DNA from: an uncultured bacterium
GTDB taxonomy: Bacteria > Bacillota > Clostridia > Oscillospirales > CAG-272
Length of the DNA: 32,238 bases
Assembly: GCA_945920215.1 (NCBI GenBank)
Contig: CAMEJM010000016.1
Span: 1-32,238, forward strand
Direction: 5' to 3'
Below, piece after piece: positions 26,399 to 32,238 of this stretch. Below the pieces are notes generated by a model that saw only the letters and a program-made list of their open reading frames with translations, was not told the DNA's origin and did no database searches. Both the position numbers and the translations under genes were made by a program. How positions within the stretch are numbered: the first letter of the stretch is position 1; each line of letters begins with the position of its first letter.

Positions 26399-27065
26399 GA
26401 TACACCGCCTTGTAACCCAAACCGCGGATGGTGACGATCTCAAAGTCGCGGGAGTCGCGGAAGCGGTCGCGCAGGCGGTTGATATGCACATCCACCGTGC
26501 GTTCGTCGGTTTCGGAGCTCATGTCCCAAATCTCGTCCATCAGCGCGCGTCGGGTAAAAATTTTATCGGGGTAGGAGAGTAAGGTAAAGAGAAGCAGAAA
26601 TTCCTTTTGCGGCAGCGTCTGAGATTTTCCGCCCGCCTTGACGGTAAAAGCGTCGTAGTCCAGCACCGTTTCCCCCACCGTCAGACGGCGTTCGGTCGCG
26701 GCACGGGCGCGGCGGAGCAGGGCAGCCACACGCAGCAGCATTTCCTCTTCGTCCACGGGCTTGACCATGTAGTCGTCTGCGCCGAGACGCAATCCGCGGC
26801 ACTTGTCCTCGGTGGCTTCCTTTGCAGTCACCATCAGAATGGGAATGTCGCAGCCTCCCTCGCGCAGAGAGCGCGTCAATTCGTAGCCGTCCATGCGCGG
26901 CATCATCAGATCCATGATGATCAGATCCACGTGCTTGGTATCGAGCAGACGGAGCGCGTCCAAGCCGTCAGAGGCGGGCACCGCGCTGTATCCGTTGCGC
27001 TCCAGCACCGCGCACATCAGCTTGCGCGTATGAACGTCATCTTCAACGACCATAATGACAAACAT
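26385..27065 (-). CDS. OmpR/PhoB-family response regulator
   Basis: 226 aa. Receiver domain with acidic pair Glu8/Asp9-Asp10, phospho-acceptor Asp52 in IIMDLMMP, Thr80 and Lys102 in VKP. C-terminal winged helix (about 128-224: LPQKEFLLLFTLL, DEIWD, DERTVDVHINRLRDRF, IRGLGYKA). The start at 27065 has GGAGGGG nine bases upstream. The sensor kinase overlaps its 3' end, so the pair is translationally coupled. A 22-bp-phased direct repeat lies 73-106 bp upstream of its start and is a good candidate for its own binding site. Confidence 0.94.
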   Translation of the reverse strand: MFVIMVVEDDVHTRKLMCAVLERNGYSAVPASDGLDALRLLDTKHVDLIIMDLMMPRMDGYELTRSLREGGCDIPILMVTAKEATEDKCRGLRLGADDYMVKPVDEEEMLLRVAALLRRARAATERRLTVGETVLDYDAFTVKAGGKSQTLPQKEFLLLFTLLSYPDKIFTRRALMDEIWDMSSETDERTVDVHINRLRDRFRDSRDFEIVTIRGLGYKAVYHERT

Positions 27066-27137
27066 AACGGGTTACCCCTCCTTTTCACTACATTTCAGTT
27101 GTACTTCCGATTACGACGCAGAACTGGACGAAACATA

Positions 27138-27171
27138 TTGTTCATAATTAAAGTGTGATTTGTTCATAATT
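27138..27171. promoter_or_regulatory. 22-bp-phased direct repeat, candidate response-regulator operator
   Basis: TTGTTCATAATT occurs at 27138-27149 and again at 27160-27171, identical over 12 bp, start to start 22 bp (two helical turns). OmpR/PhoB-type regulators bind direct repeats on one helix face. It lies between the response regulator gene (minus) and the small gene at 27284 (plus). TACAAT at 27178-27183 could be the plus-strand -10, with the second repeat covering its -35 area. Confidence 0.6.
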
Positions 27172-27283
27172 CATTGATACAATCCACAATAGAATTGTGC
27201 AACAGAGCCGGCACAGATGTACAAAGTGCCGCATAATGTTGACAGTAAGACCGGTACGCGCCGCGTACCCACAGAGGTGTAAA

Positions 27284-27628
27284 ATGATGAATCTTGAAGG
27301 ATATGAAGTCAAGCATAGAGCGTTTGGCGACGGGGTGATTTCCCGCGCGGACGAAAAGTATGTGACGGTCAGGTTTGCCAACGCGGAAAAAACATTTGTC
27401 TATCCGGATGCCTTTAACGGTTTCATGACGCTCACCGACGCAGCGGCGTCGGAAGCGGTTGCGGCAGATGTGGCGGCGTCCCTTGCCGCGAAAAACGCAG
27501 AGGCGGAAAACCGCGCCCGCGAAAGAGAAATGCAGATGAATCACGGCATTGTCATTCCGGGAAGCAGAATCCCCGCGGAACCTCGGACGGATTTTTCCGC
27601 CGAGGATGATTCGAGCGAGGAGTTATAA
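27284..27628 (+). CDS. Small protein with SH3/Tudor-like N-terminal module
   Basis: 114 aa. Residues 3-45 (EGYEVKHRAFGDGVISRADE then YVTVRF, KTFVYPDAFNGFMTL) read as a small beta-barrel of the kind found in DUF3553, CarD-like and repair-helicase tails, with the G-D-G turn and a closing YPDAF. I have seen this segment type in larger clostridial proteins but cannot name the family. Residues 50-85 are Ala/Glu-rich and probably one long helix. The rest is acidic and disordered (SAEDDSSEEL). Start at 27284 with AGAGGTG; ATG 27287 is equally possible. Divergent from the two-component genes. Function unknown; nucleic-acid or polymerase contact is a guess. Confidence 0.65.
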   Translation: MMNLEGYEVKHRAFGDGVISRADEKYVTVRFANAEKTFVYPDAFNGFMTLTDAAASEAVAADVAASLAAKNAEAENRAREREMQMNHGIVIPGSRIPAEPRTDFSAEDDSSEEL

Positions 27629-27641
27629 AGAAAAGACCGTG

Positions 27642-27676
27642 AGGGGGCGCGACTGAAGCGCCCCTTTCGTTTCTTT
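27642..27676 (+). terminator. Terminator after the small SH3-like gene
   Basis: GGGGCGC (27644-27650) and GCGCCCC (27658-27664) around GACTGAA, followed by TTTCGTTTCTTT. An A-rich AAAGAAAAG before it can extend the stem. Confidence 0.85.
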
Positions 27677-27720
27677 ATAATATTGTAGCATGCAGGCAAT
27701 GAAAAGTCAATGAAATCGGG

Positions 27721-27749
27721 TAGACAAGCGGCGCGCGATGTGCTAAACT
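27721..27749 (+). promoter_or_regulatory. Candidate promoter of the HAD-rqcH-mnmM operon
   Basis: TAGACA (27721-27726), 17 bp, TAAACT (27744-27749). Leader of about 30 nt to the ATG at 27786, with AAAGGAGG before it. Confidence 0.6.
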
Positions 27750-27785
27750 ATTAAGAAAAACGGAGAGCGGGAAAGGAGGAGCCAT

Positions 27786-28487
27786 ATGCGGATACGCAGC
27801 TTCACACGGATCATGTGGGACTTCAACGGGACGCTGCTCGACGATGTTGATCTGTGCCTGTCCGGCGCCAACCTTCTGCTGTCCCGCCGCGGACTCAAGC
27901 CTTTGGAGGACCGGGAAGCATACCGGCGTGTGTTCTGTTTCCCTGTGCAGGCGTATTACGCCCGCCTCGGACTGGAGAGCGAGGGGCAGGGCTTCGTGGA
28001 CGCGGCGCACGAATGGGTAGAAGCATACCGCGCCGGTGAGCACACGGCGCCGCTGCGTGCCGGGGCGTTGCCCCTCCTGCAAGCCATCCGCGGCGCGGGG
28101 GTCGCGCAGGGCGTGCTTTCCGCCACGGAGTCCGTAATGCTGTCCGAGCAGCTTGCGGCTCTCGGCATCGGAGAATACTTTGATCTGGTACTTGGCAGAA
28201 ACGATATTTACGCGACCGATAAGAGCGATATTGCCGCGCGATACGCGGCGGAACATACGGCAGAACGGGTGCTGATGATCGGAGATACCGTACACGATTT
28301 CGAGACGGCGCAGTGCGGCGGCTTTGACTGTGTGCTGGTGGAGGGCGGACATCAGGCAAAAGAGGTTCTCGCGCAGTGCGGCTGTCCCGTCTTTAACAGT
28401 TTTGCCGCCTTGGGGGCGTGGCTCGGACTTGCCGCAGAAGCCTGTGAAGATTGCGGTGCGGCGCCCGGAGGCGCGACAAAACTTTGA
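27786..28487 (+). CDS. HAD-superfamily hydrolase, PGP-like, with DxNxT motif
   Basis: 233 aa. Motif I is DFNGT (Asp12, Asn14, Thr16) where most phosphatases of the family have DxDxT; motif II SAT (Ser112), motif III Lys146, and motif IV GDTVHD (Asp167, Asp171) are normal. The helical cap (about 20-90) is of the C1 type seen in phosphoglycolate phosphatases. The second Asp of motif I is the general acid/base, so Asn there should slow or change catalysis; I recall similar WDFNGTLLDD proteins in Firmicutes and Bacteroidetes, so this may be a real subfamily. Substrate unknown. AAAGGAGG precedes the start; rqcH follows 87 bp later without a terminator. Confidence 0.85.
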   Translation: MRIRSFTRIMWDFNGTLLDDVDLCLSGANLLLSRRGLKPLEDREAYRRVFCFPVQAYYARLGLESEGQGFVDAAHEWVEAYRAGEHTAPLRAGALPLLQAIRGAGVAQGVLSATESVMLSEQLAALGIGEYFDLVLGRNDIYATDKSDIAARYAAEHTAERVLMIGDTVHDFETAQCGGFDCVLVEGGHQAKEVLAQCGCPVFNSFAALGAWLGLAAEACEDCGAAPGGATKL

Positions 28488-28514
28488 TTTTGAATCATTT
28501 TGGGATTCCATGCG

Positions 28515-28558
28515 CGCGGCGCTTTGCACGCCGCGGAGATTTGACGCACAAGTGTGCG
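28515..28558. other. Two hairpins in the HAD-rqcH spacer
   Basis: CGCGGCG/CGCCGCG (28515-28521, 28529-28535) and CGCACA/TGTGCG (28545-28550, 28553-28558), the second ending directly at the GGAGGGGAGGG ribosome site of rqcH. No T run, so probably mRNA processing or stability elements and not terminators. Confidence 0.4.
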
Positions 28559-28574
28559 GAGGGGAGGGAAAACG

Positions 28575-30311
28575 ATGGCTTTTGACGCAGGGATGCTGCG
28601 CGCCGTGGTATGGGAGTTACAGAACAGACTGACCGACGGCAAGGTCGAGAAGATCACGCAGCCCGCGAAAGAGGAGCTGAACGTCACGTTCCGCCATTTC
28701 GGGCAGACCGAACGGCTGTGTATCCGCGCCGGCAGCGATATGCCGCGCATTTCCCTGACGGCAGAAAATAAGGAAAGCCCCGCCGTCCCGCCCATGTTCT
28801 GTATGCTGCTGCGCAAGCACCTCGGCGGCGCACGCCTTGTACGGGTGGAGCAAGAGGGGTATGAACGGGTGGTAAGGCTGACTTTCTCCTGCTATGACGA
28901 AATGGGCTTTGACGTGGAAAAGAGTCTTGTGGCGGAGATCATGGGCAAGTATTCCAATCTCTTGCTCCTCGACTCCGCTGACAGGATTCTGGCGGTGCTG
29001 CGCGCCGTGGATTTCTCCACCAGTCGCTTGCGGCAGCTTTTGCCGGGGATGACCTATGAGTTGCCTCCCGCGCAGGATAAAATTCCGCCGCTCTCTGAAA
29101 CAAAGGCGCATTTTTTCACCGCGTTTTCCGCGGCAAATGCGGATATGCAGATTGATAAGTGGATTACGGGAACCTACCTCGGCACTTCTTTGCAGGTGGC
29201 GCGGCAGATTGCTTTTTCCGTGACGGGGCGCACCGATACGCGCTTGGGTGAAACGGACGCAGCTTCCCTCTGGAGCGCGTTTGACGATTGGTTTTCCCGC
29301 GTGCGGGACAACAGGTTTGAGCCCTGCGCCGTCTTTGACAGGGACGGGAAACCGTTGGATTTCTCCTATGCGGAACTCACCTATTTCGGCGCCGCCGGTA
29401 CCGTGCGGAAGTATCCTGATTTCGGGGCGCTGCTGGACGCTTGCTATATGGCGCGCGAGAAAACCGAACGGATCAGGCAGCGCGCCGCCGACCTTTGGGG
29501 GATTGTCGAGCGTGCCGAGGGGCGTCTCTCACGCAAGCTGGATATTCAGGGGCAGGAATTGGCGCAGGCGCAGGAGGGCGAACGCTGGCAACGCATGGGC
29601 GACCTGCTCACCGCCAACCTGTGGAAACTGAAACGCGGAGATTCCGTACTTGTCACCGAGGATTTCTATGAGCCGGACGCGAAGCCGACCGAGATTCCGC
29701 TCGATTCCCGTCTGACTCCCGCCGCCAATGCGCAGAGATACTATAAACTGTATACGAAAGCAAAGCACGCCAAGCAGTATCTGGCAGAACAAATGGAAAA
29801 GAGCCGTGAGGAACTGGCTTATCTCGGAAGCGTCAGGGGCTTTTTGGAGCGCGCCGAAACCGAGGCGGACCTGACGGAGCTGCGTGAGGAGCTGTACCGC
29901 GCGGGGTATGCCTCGCGCATGAAAGGGTATACTTCTCCGAAACAAATCAAGCTTCGTCCCATGGAGTTCGTCTCTCCCGCAGGGTATCGCGTGCTGGTAG
30001 GTCGCAACAATATGCAGAATGACCGTTTGACCTTCCATGACGCGGGGAAGAACGACCTGTGGTTTCATGTCAAAGGGACGCCCGGCTCTCACGTCATTCT
30101 GGTGTGTAACGGGGAGGAGCCGCCGGCGGAGGACTATACCTTTGCCGCCCGCCTCGCGGCAAAATATTCCGGCGCTGCAGGGGATCTTGTACCGGTGGAT
30201 TATACGCGCGTGCGGTATGTGAAAAAGCCGCCTGCCGCCAAACCGGGGTATGTCATTTACCATACCAATTATACCGCCTACGTCAGCGCGCAGGAGACCG
30301 AAAAAGGATAA
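28575..30311 (+). CDS. rqcH: Ribosome quality control protein RqcH (NFACT / fibronectin-binding family)
   Basis: 578 aa. RqcH binds 50S subunits stuck with nascent chains and recruits tRNA-Ala to add C-terminal alanine tails that mark the chain for ClpXP. NFACT-N domain (1 to about 220, beginning MAFDAGMLRAVVWEL), helix-hairpin and long coiled coil (about 290-420), and the NFACT-R domain near the end (HDAGKNDLWFHVKGTPGSHV). Residues 97-98 are Glu-Arg where the studied Bacillus protein has Asp97-Arg98. Start at 28575 by GGAGGGGAGGG; an in-frame ATG seven codons earlier precedes that site. Older names are FbpA or PavA. Same operon as a tRNA modification gene. Confidence 0.93.
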   Translation: MAFDAGMLRAVVWELQNRLTDGKVEKITQPAKEELNVTFRHFGQTERLCIRAGSDMPRISLTAENKESPAVPPMFCMLLRKHLGGARLVRVEQEGYERVVRLTFSCYDEMGFDVEKSLVAEIMGKYSNLLLLDSADRILAVLRAVDFSTSRLRQLLPGMTYELPPAQDKIPPLSETKAHFFTAFSAANADMQIDKWITGTYLGTSLQVARQIAFSVTGRTDTRLGETDAASLWSAFDDWFSRVRDNRFEPCAVFDRDGKPLDFSYAELTYFGAAGTVRKYPDFGALLDACYMAREKTERIRQRAADLWGIVERAEGRLSRKLDIQGQELAQAQEGERWQRMGDLLTANLWKLKRGDSVLVTEDFYEPDAKPTEIPLDSRLTPAANAQRYYKLYTKAKHAKQYLAEQMEKSREELAYLGSVRGFLERAETEADLTELREELYRAGYASRMKGYTSPKQIKLRPMEFVSPAGYRVLVGRNNMQNDRLTFHDAGKNDLWFHVKGTPGSHVILVCNGEEPPAEDYTFAARLAAKYSGAAGDLVPVDYTRVRYVKKPPAAKPGYVIYHTNYTAYVSAQETEKG

Positions 30312-30325
30312 AGCAACATAAAACG

Positions 30326-30898
30326 ATGGGAAAACACACGCATATGATAGACTTATTGCAAATGCAGAAAGCCATGATCCTCGCACATCTCCGAGAGGGA
30401 GATACCGCCGTGGATTTTACAATGGGAAACGGCAACGATACCCTGTTCCTCAGCCGCACGGTCGGTGAGACGGGCAAGGTCTACGCCTTTGATATTCAGG
30501 AAAAGGCGCTCGAAAGCACCGCGGCACATCTGAAAGAACAGGGCGCGCCCGAGAATTATACGCTCCTCCTTGCCTCTCATGACCGCGTGCGCGAATTCGT
30601 ACATGAGCCCATCAAGGCGGGGATGTTCAATTTGGGGTACCTGCCCGGTTCGGGTCACAAGGAGATCACCACGATGCGGAAGACCACCATGCCGGCGGTG
30701 GAAGCGGCGCTTGACCTGCTCGCACCGGACGGGGTTCTTCTTGTCGCGGTTTATCCGGGGCATGAGGAGGGGACGCTGGAGGGAGAAATGCTTGACGCCT
30801 ATTTCGCAACCCTTGACCGAAAGCAAATCTGCGTGACCAAAATCAGGATCGTCAATTCGCCCTCCTCGCCTTTCTTCTTCGTGTGCGAGAAAAAATGA
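30326..30898 (+). CDS. Class I SAM-dependent methyltransferase, MnmM/YtqB-like
   Basis: 190 aa Rossmann-fold methyltransferase. SAM loop VDFTMGNGNDTLFLS (29-43), acidic Asp in VYAFDIQEKAL, and the family-specific FNLGYLPGSGHKEITT block. This is the rRNA_methylase-type family whose Bacillus member YtqB (MnmM) makes the final methylation of 5-aminomethyl-2-thiouridine at tRNA wobble position 34; that assignment is from memory and similarity here is by motif only. The ribosome site is weak (AGGA 17 bases before 30326); ATG 30344 is an alternative. It lies 14 bp after rqcH, so both probably share a transcript. Confidence 0.85.
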   Translation: MGKHTHMIDLLQMQKAMILAHLREGDTAVDFTMGNGNDTLFLSRTVGETGKVYAFDIQEKALESTAAHLKEQGAPENYTLLLASHDRVREFVHEPIKAGMFNLGYLPGSGHKEITTMRKTTMPAVEAALDLLAPDGVLLVAVYPGHEEGTLEGEMLDAYFATLDRKQICVTKIRIVNSPSSPFFFVCEKK

Positions 30899-30996
30899 CG
30901 TTGAATTTACAACACAACAAAATTTCGTTTACATGATATTCACAGCGGTGGGATATAGTTATAGAAAAGGGAATTACCATCCCCGAAGGAGAATTC

Positions 30997-31695
30997 ATGA
31001 ATAACTATTATCAGGATCAATACGGAAGTGACAGAGTCAAAAACTATTACAGTGCGATTTCCCGCACGTACGGCATGATGTCTGTCGGCTTGGGCATTAC
31101 ATTCGTTTCGGCGCTTCTGACGGCGTCTTTCCTCCCCGGACTGATTTCCAGTCTCCCGCTTGCCATCATTCTGCTGGTGGCACAGGTCGTTACCGTCATT
31201 GCTTTTTCCGCAACTGTCCGCCGCGCGAGCACCGGCGCCGTGATCGGGATGTATGTCCTGTATTCGCTGCTGACCGGTCTTTCCATCTCTTATATATTTG
31301 CGCTGTACCATATGACCACCATTTTCCTGTGCTTCGCTGCCGCTTCTCTTGCGTTTGCCATTTTGGCGCTGATGGGGCACAATACACGCCGCGACCTTTC
31401 CGGGTTCGGACGTTTCTTCTTGGTGGGATTGATCGGCGTGCTGCTTTTGTCGGTGGTCGGATATTTCCTCCCTCAGACCGGCACACTGGAAATCGTGATC
31501 TGCTGCGTCGGTCTTGTGCTGTTCCTCGGCATCACGGCATACGATACCCAAAAGATTCGCCGCTATTTTGACGAAGCGGACGAGGGCGAAGAAATGGGCA
31601 GAAAAATGTCGATATACTTTGCTATGCAACTGTACCTCGACTTCATGAACATCTTCCTGTATCTCCTCCGCCTGTTCGGGCGCTCCCGCGACTGA
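30997..31695 (+). CDS. Bax inhibitor-1/YccA-family membrane protein
   Basis: 232 aa with seven membrane segments after a 25-residue polar N-terminus. Family pattern: LTGLSISYIF, GHNTRRDLSGFG (where GYTTKKDLS is usual), FLGITAYDTQKIRRYF and the closing MQLYLDFMNIFLYLLRLFGR. The Asp pair in the YDTQ and LYLDF segments corresponds to the pH- and Ca2+-leak site known from the Bacillus homologue YetJ. It probably acts as a Ca2+ channel or a membrane-protease partner. Start with GAAGGAGA seven bases upstream. I see no convincing promoter in the 98-bp gap. Confidence 0.92.
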   Translation: MNNYYQDQYGSDRVKNYYSAISRTYGMMSVGLGITFVSALLTASFLPGLISSLPLAIILLVAQVVTVIAFSATVRRASTGAVIGMYVLYSLLTGLSISYIFALYHMTTIFLCFAAASLAFAILALMGHNTRRDLSGFGRFFLVGLIGVLLLSVVGYFLPQTGTLEIVICCVGLVLFLGITAYDTQKIRRYFDEADEGEEMGRKMSIYFAMQLYLDFMNIFLYLLRLFGRSRD

Positions 31696-31740
31696 AGCGG
31701 CAGCCCTGAGTTTGACCCGGCTTTCAAAAGAACCTTAAAC

Positions 31741-31851
31741 AGCCCCACACGAGGTGGGGCTGTTTCGTTTTGGTGGGGGAAGCTTACATAGTGTAAATCG
31801 GGGCAATTCGCACGGAAGTTACAGAGTACGAACACAGTTTTAGTCCCGAAC
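31741..31851. repeat. Structured dispersed repeat, copy 1 (holds terminator of the BI-1 gene)
   Basis: Begins with AGCCCCAC (31741-31748) pairing with GTGGGGCT (31754-31761), then TGTTTCGTTTT, which serves as terminator of the upstream gene. It continues through GGTGGGGGAAGC, a TTACA/TGTAA stem (31784-31796) and a GGAAGTTAC...GTACGAAC block to TTTTAGTCCC. Copy 2 starts 386 bp later. Confidence 0.85.
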
Positions 31852-31966
31852 TGTCCACCGGAGGTTCCGGGGCTGTCTCATTCAGCGCAGAACGAAAAAC
31901 GAAAAAAGAATGGTTTGAACGGATACCGATGAGTATATTGTAATACCCTTGCATTCTTCTGTTGTT

Positions 31967-31988
31967 GAAAACCGCTGTGGCGGTTTTC
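31967..31988. terminator. Stand-alone terminator-like hairpin between the two repeat copies
   Basis: GAAAACCGC (31967-31975) and GCGGTTTTC (31980-31988), perfect 9-bp stem with loop TGTG. No gene ends near it on either strand. No other gene is visible in 31852-32126. Confidence 0.6.
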
Positions 31989-32126
31989 TCCATAAATGAT
32001 TATTTCGTTTTTCTATCGCCGAAATCGCCCTTGCCGTATGTCGATACGGCTCGCGGGGCGATATTCGACGATTCTGCATCTGACTGCGGCAGCCCCAAGT
32101 CCGAATCCAGCTTCCGGAAACAGAAT

Positions 32127-32238
32127 AGCCCCACACGAGGTGGGGCTATTTTGTTTTGGTGGGGGAAGCTTGCAAAGCGCAAGTCGGGGCGGTTCGCACG
32201 GAAGTTGCAAAGTACGAACACAGTTTTAGTCCCGGAAC
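32127..32238. repeat. Structured dispersed repeat, copy 2 (runs to the window end)
   Basis: Same layout as copy 1 with about a dozen substitutions. The terminator hairpin is identical; TTACA/TGTAA has become TTGCA/CGCAA and a later GTTAC has become GTTGC. Probably cut by the end of the window. Confidence 0.85.

Noticed and set aside
25226-27065. Calling the two-component pair PhoR/PhoP because the pst operon is in the same window
   Set aside because: The kinase lacks a PAS domain and a large sensor loop, the pair is about 8 kb away, and its upstream repeat does not match the Pho-like repeat at pstS.
31563-32221. Two similar short frames on the minus strand beginning MFVLCNFRA
   Set aside because: They lie in the duplicated structured repeat, include the terminator hairpin, and differ mostly by residue-changing substitutions.

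Overview
The window reads as a chromosomal segment of a Gram-positive bacterium, most likely a member of the Clostridia (Bacillota). The evidence is the strong GGAGG-type ribosome binding sites, clear sigma-A promoters, many intrinsic terminators, the gene families present (RqcH/NFACT, MnmM/YtqB-like, the UPF0237-UPF0210 pair, a Firmicute-style SecA tail) and moderately high GC. I cannot name a genus from the sequence alone. No phage, insertion sequence, CRISPR array or rRNA gene is visible. Most of the window is housekeeping and transport DNA; the unusual material lies in intergenic repeats, one riboswitch and a few atypical proteins.

Layout. 194-1735: promoter and an O-antigen-ligase-like membrane protein. 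1848-6703 (minus): secA followed by two co-directional membrane proteins of unknown function. 6858-7430: trmL. 7674-8250: five tandem units of about 126-134 bp, each carrying a copy of the last 12 nt of the adjacent tRNA-Leu(GAG) gene plus its terminator hairpin. 8240-8323 (minus): tRNA-Leu(GAG) with a perfect consensus promoter. 8636-9439: a short-chain dehydrogenase as a single-gene unit. 9666-10985 (minus): a cytosolic GH13 enzyme, divergent from an AraC regulator (11139), an O-acetyltransferase and an iron-sulfur-flavoprotein-like reductase. 13546-17684: pstS-pstC-pstA-pstB-phoU, in which PstS has its two halves in reversed order (a circular permutation). 17741-18530: a yybP-ykoY-type Mn riboswitch in front of mntP, then a P2A-type Ca ATPase (18631-21342).

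21509-23163 (minus): a GTGA-overlapping Lrp-type regulator and aminotransferase. 23454-25097: the ACT-domain UPF0237 protein and its UPF0210 partner. 25226-27065 (minus): an OmpR-type response regulator overlapping its sensor kinase, with a 22-bp-phased direct repeat upstream that is shared with a divergent small protein gene (27284). 27786-30898: a probable operon of a HAD phosphatase-like protein with an altered catalytic motif, RqcH (ribosome quality control) and an MnmM-like tRNA methyltransferase. 30997-31695: a BI-1/YccA-family membrane protein. The window ends in two copies of a structured ~111-bp repeat.

Genes that work together: Pst transporter plus PhoU for phosphate uptake; the riboswitch plus MntP for Mn efflux; and the AraC/GH13/acetyltransferase neighbourhood, probably for carbohydrate use. 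All starts were chosen by ribosome binding site position, so several coding regions are shorter than the longest open frame. All functional calls rest on motif recognition by eye, with no database search.
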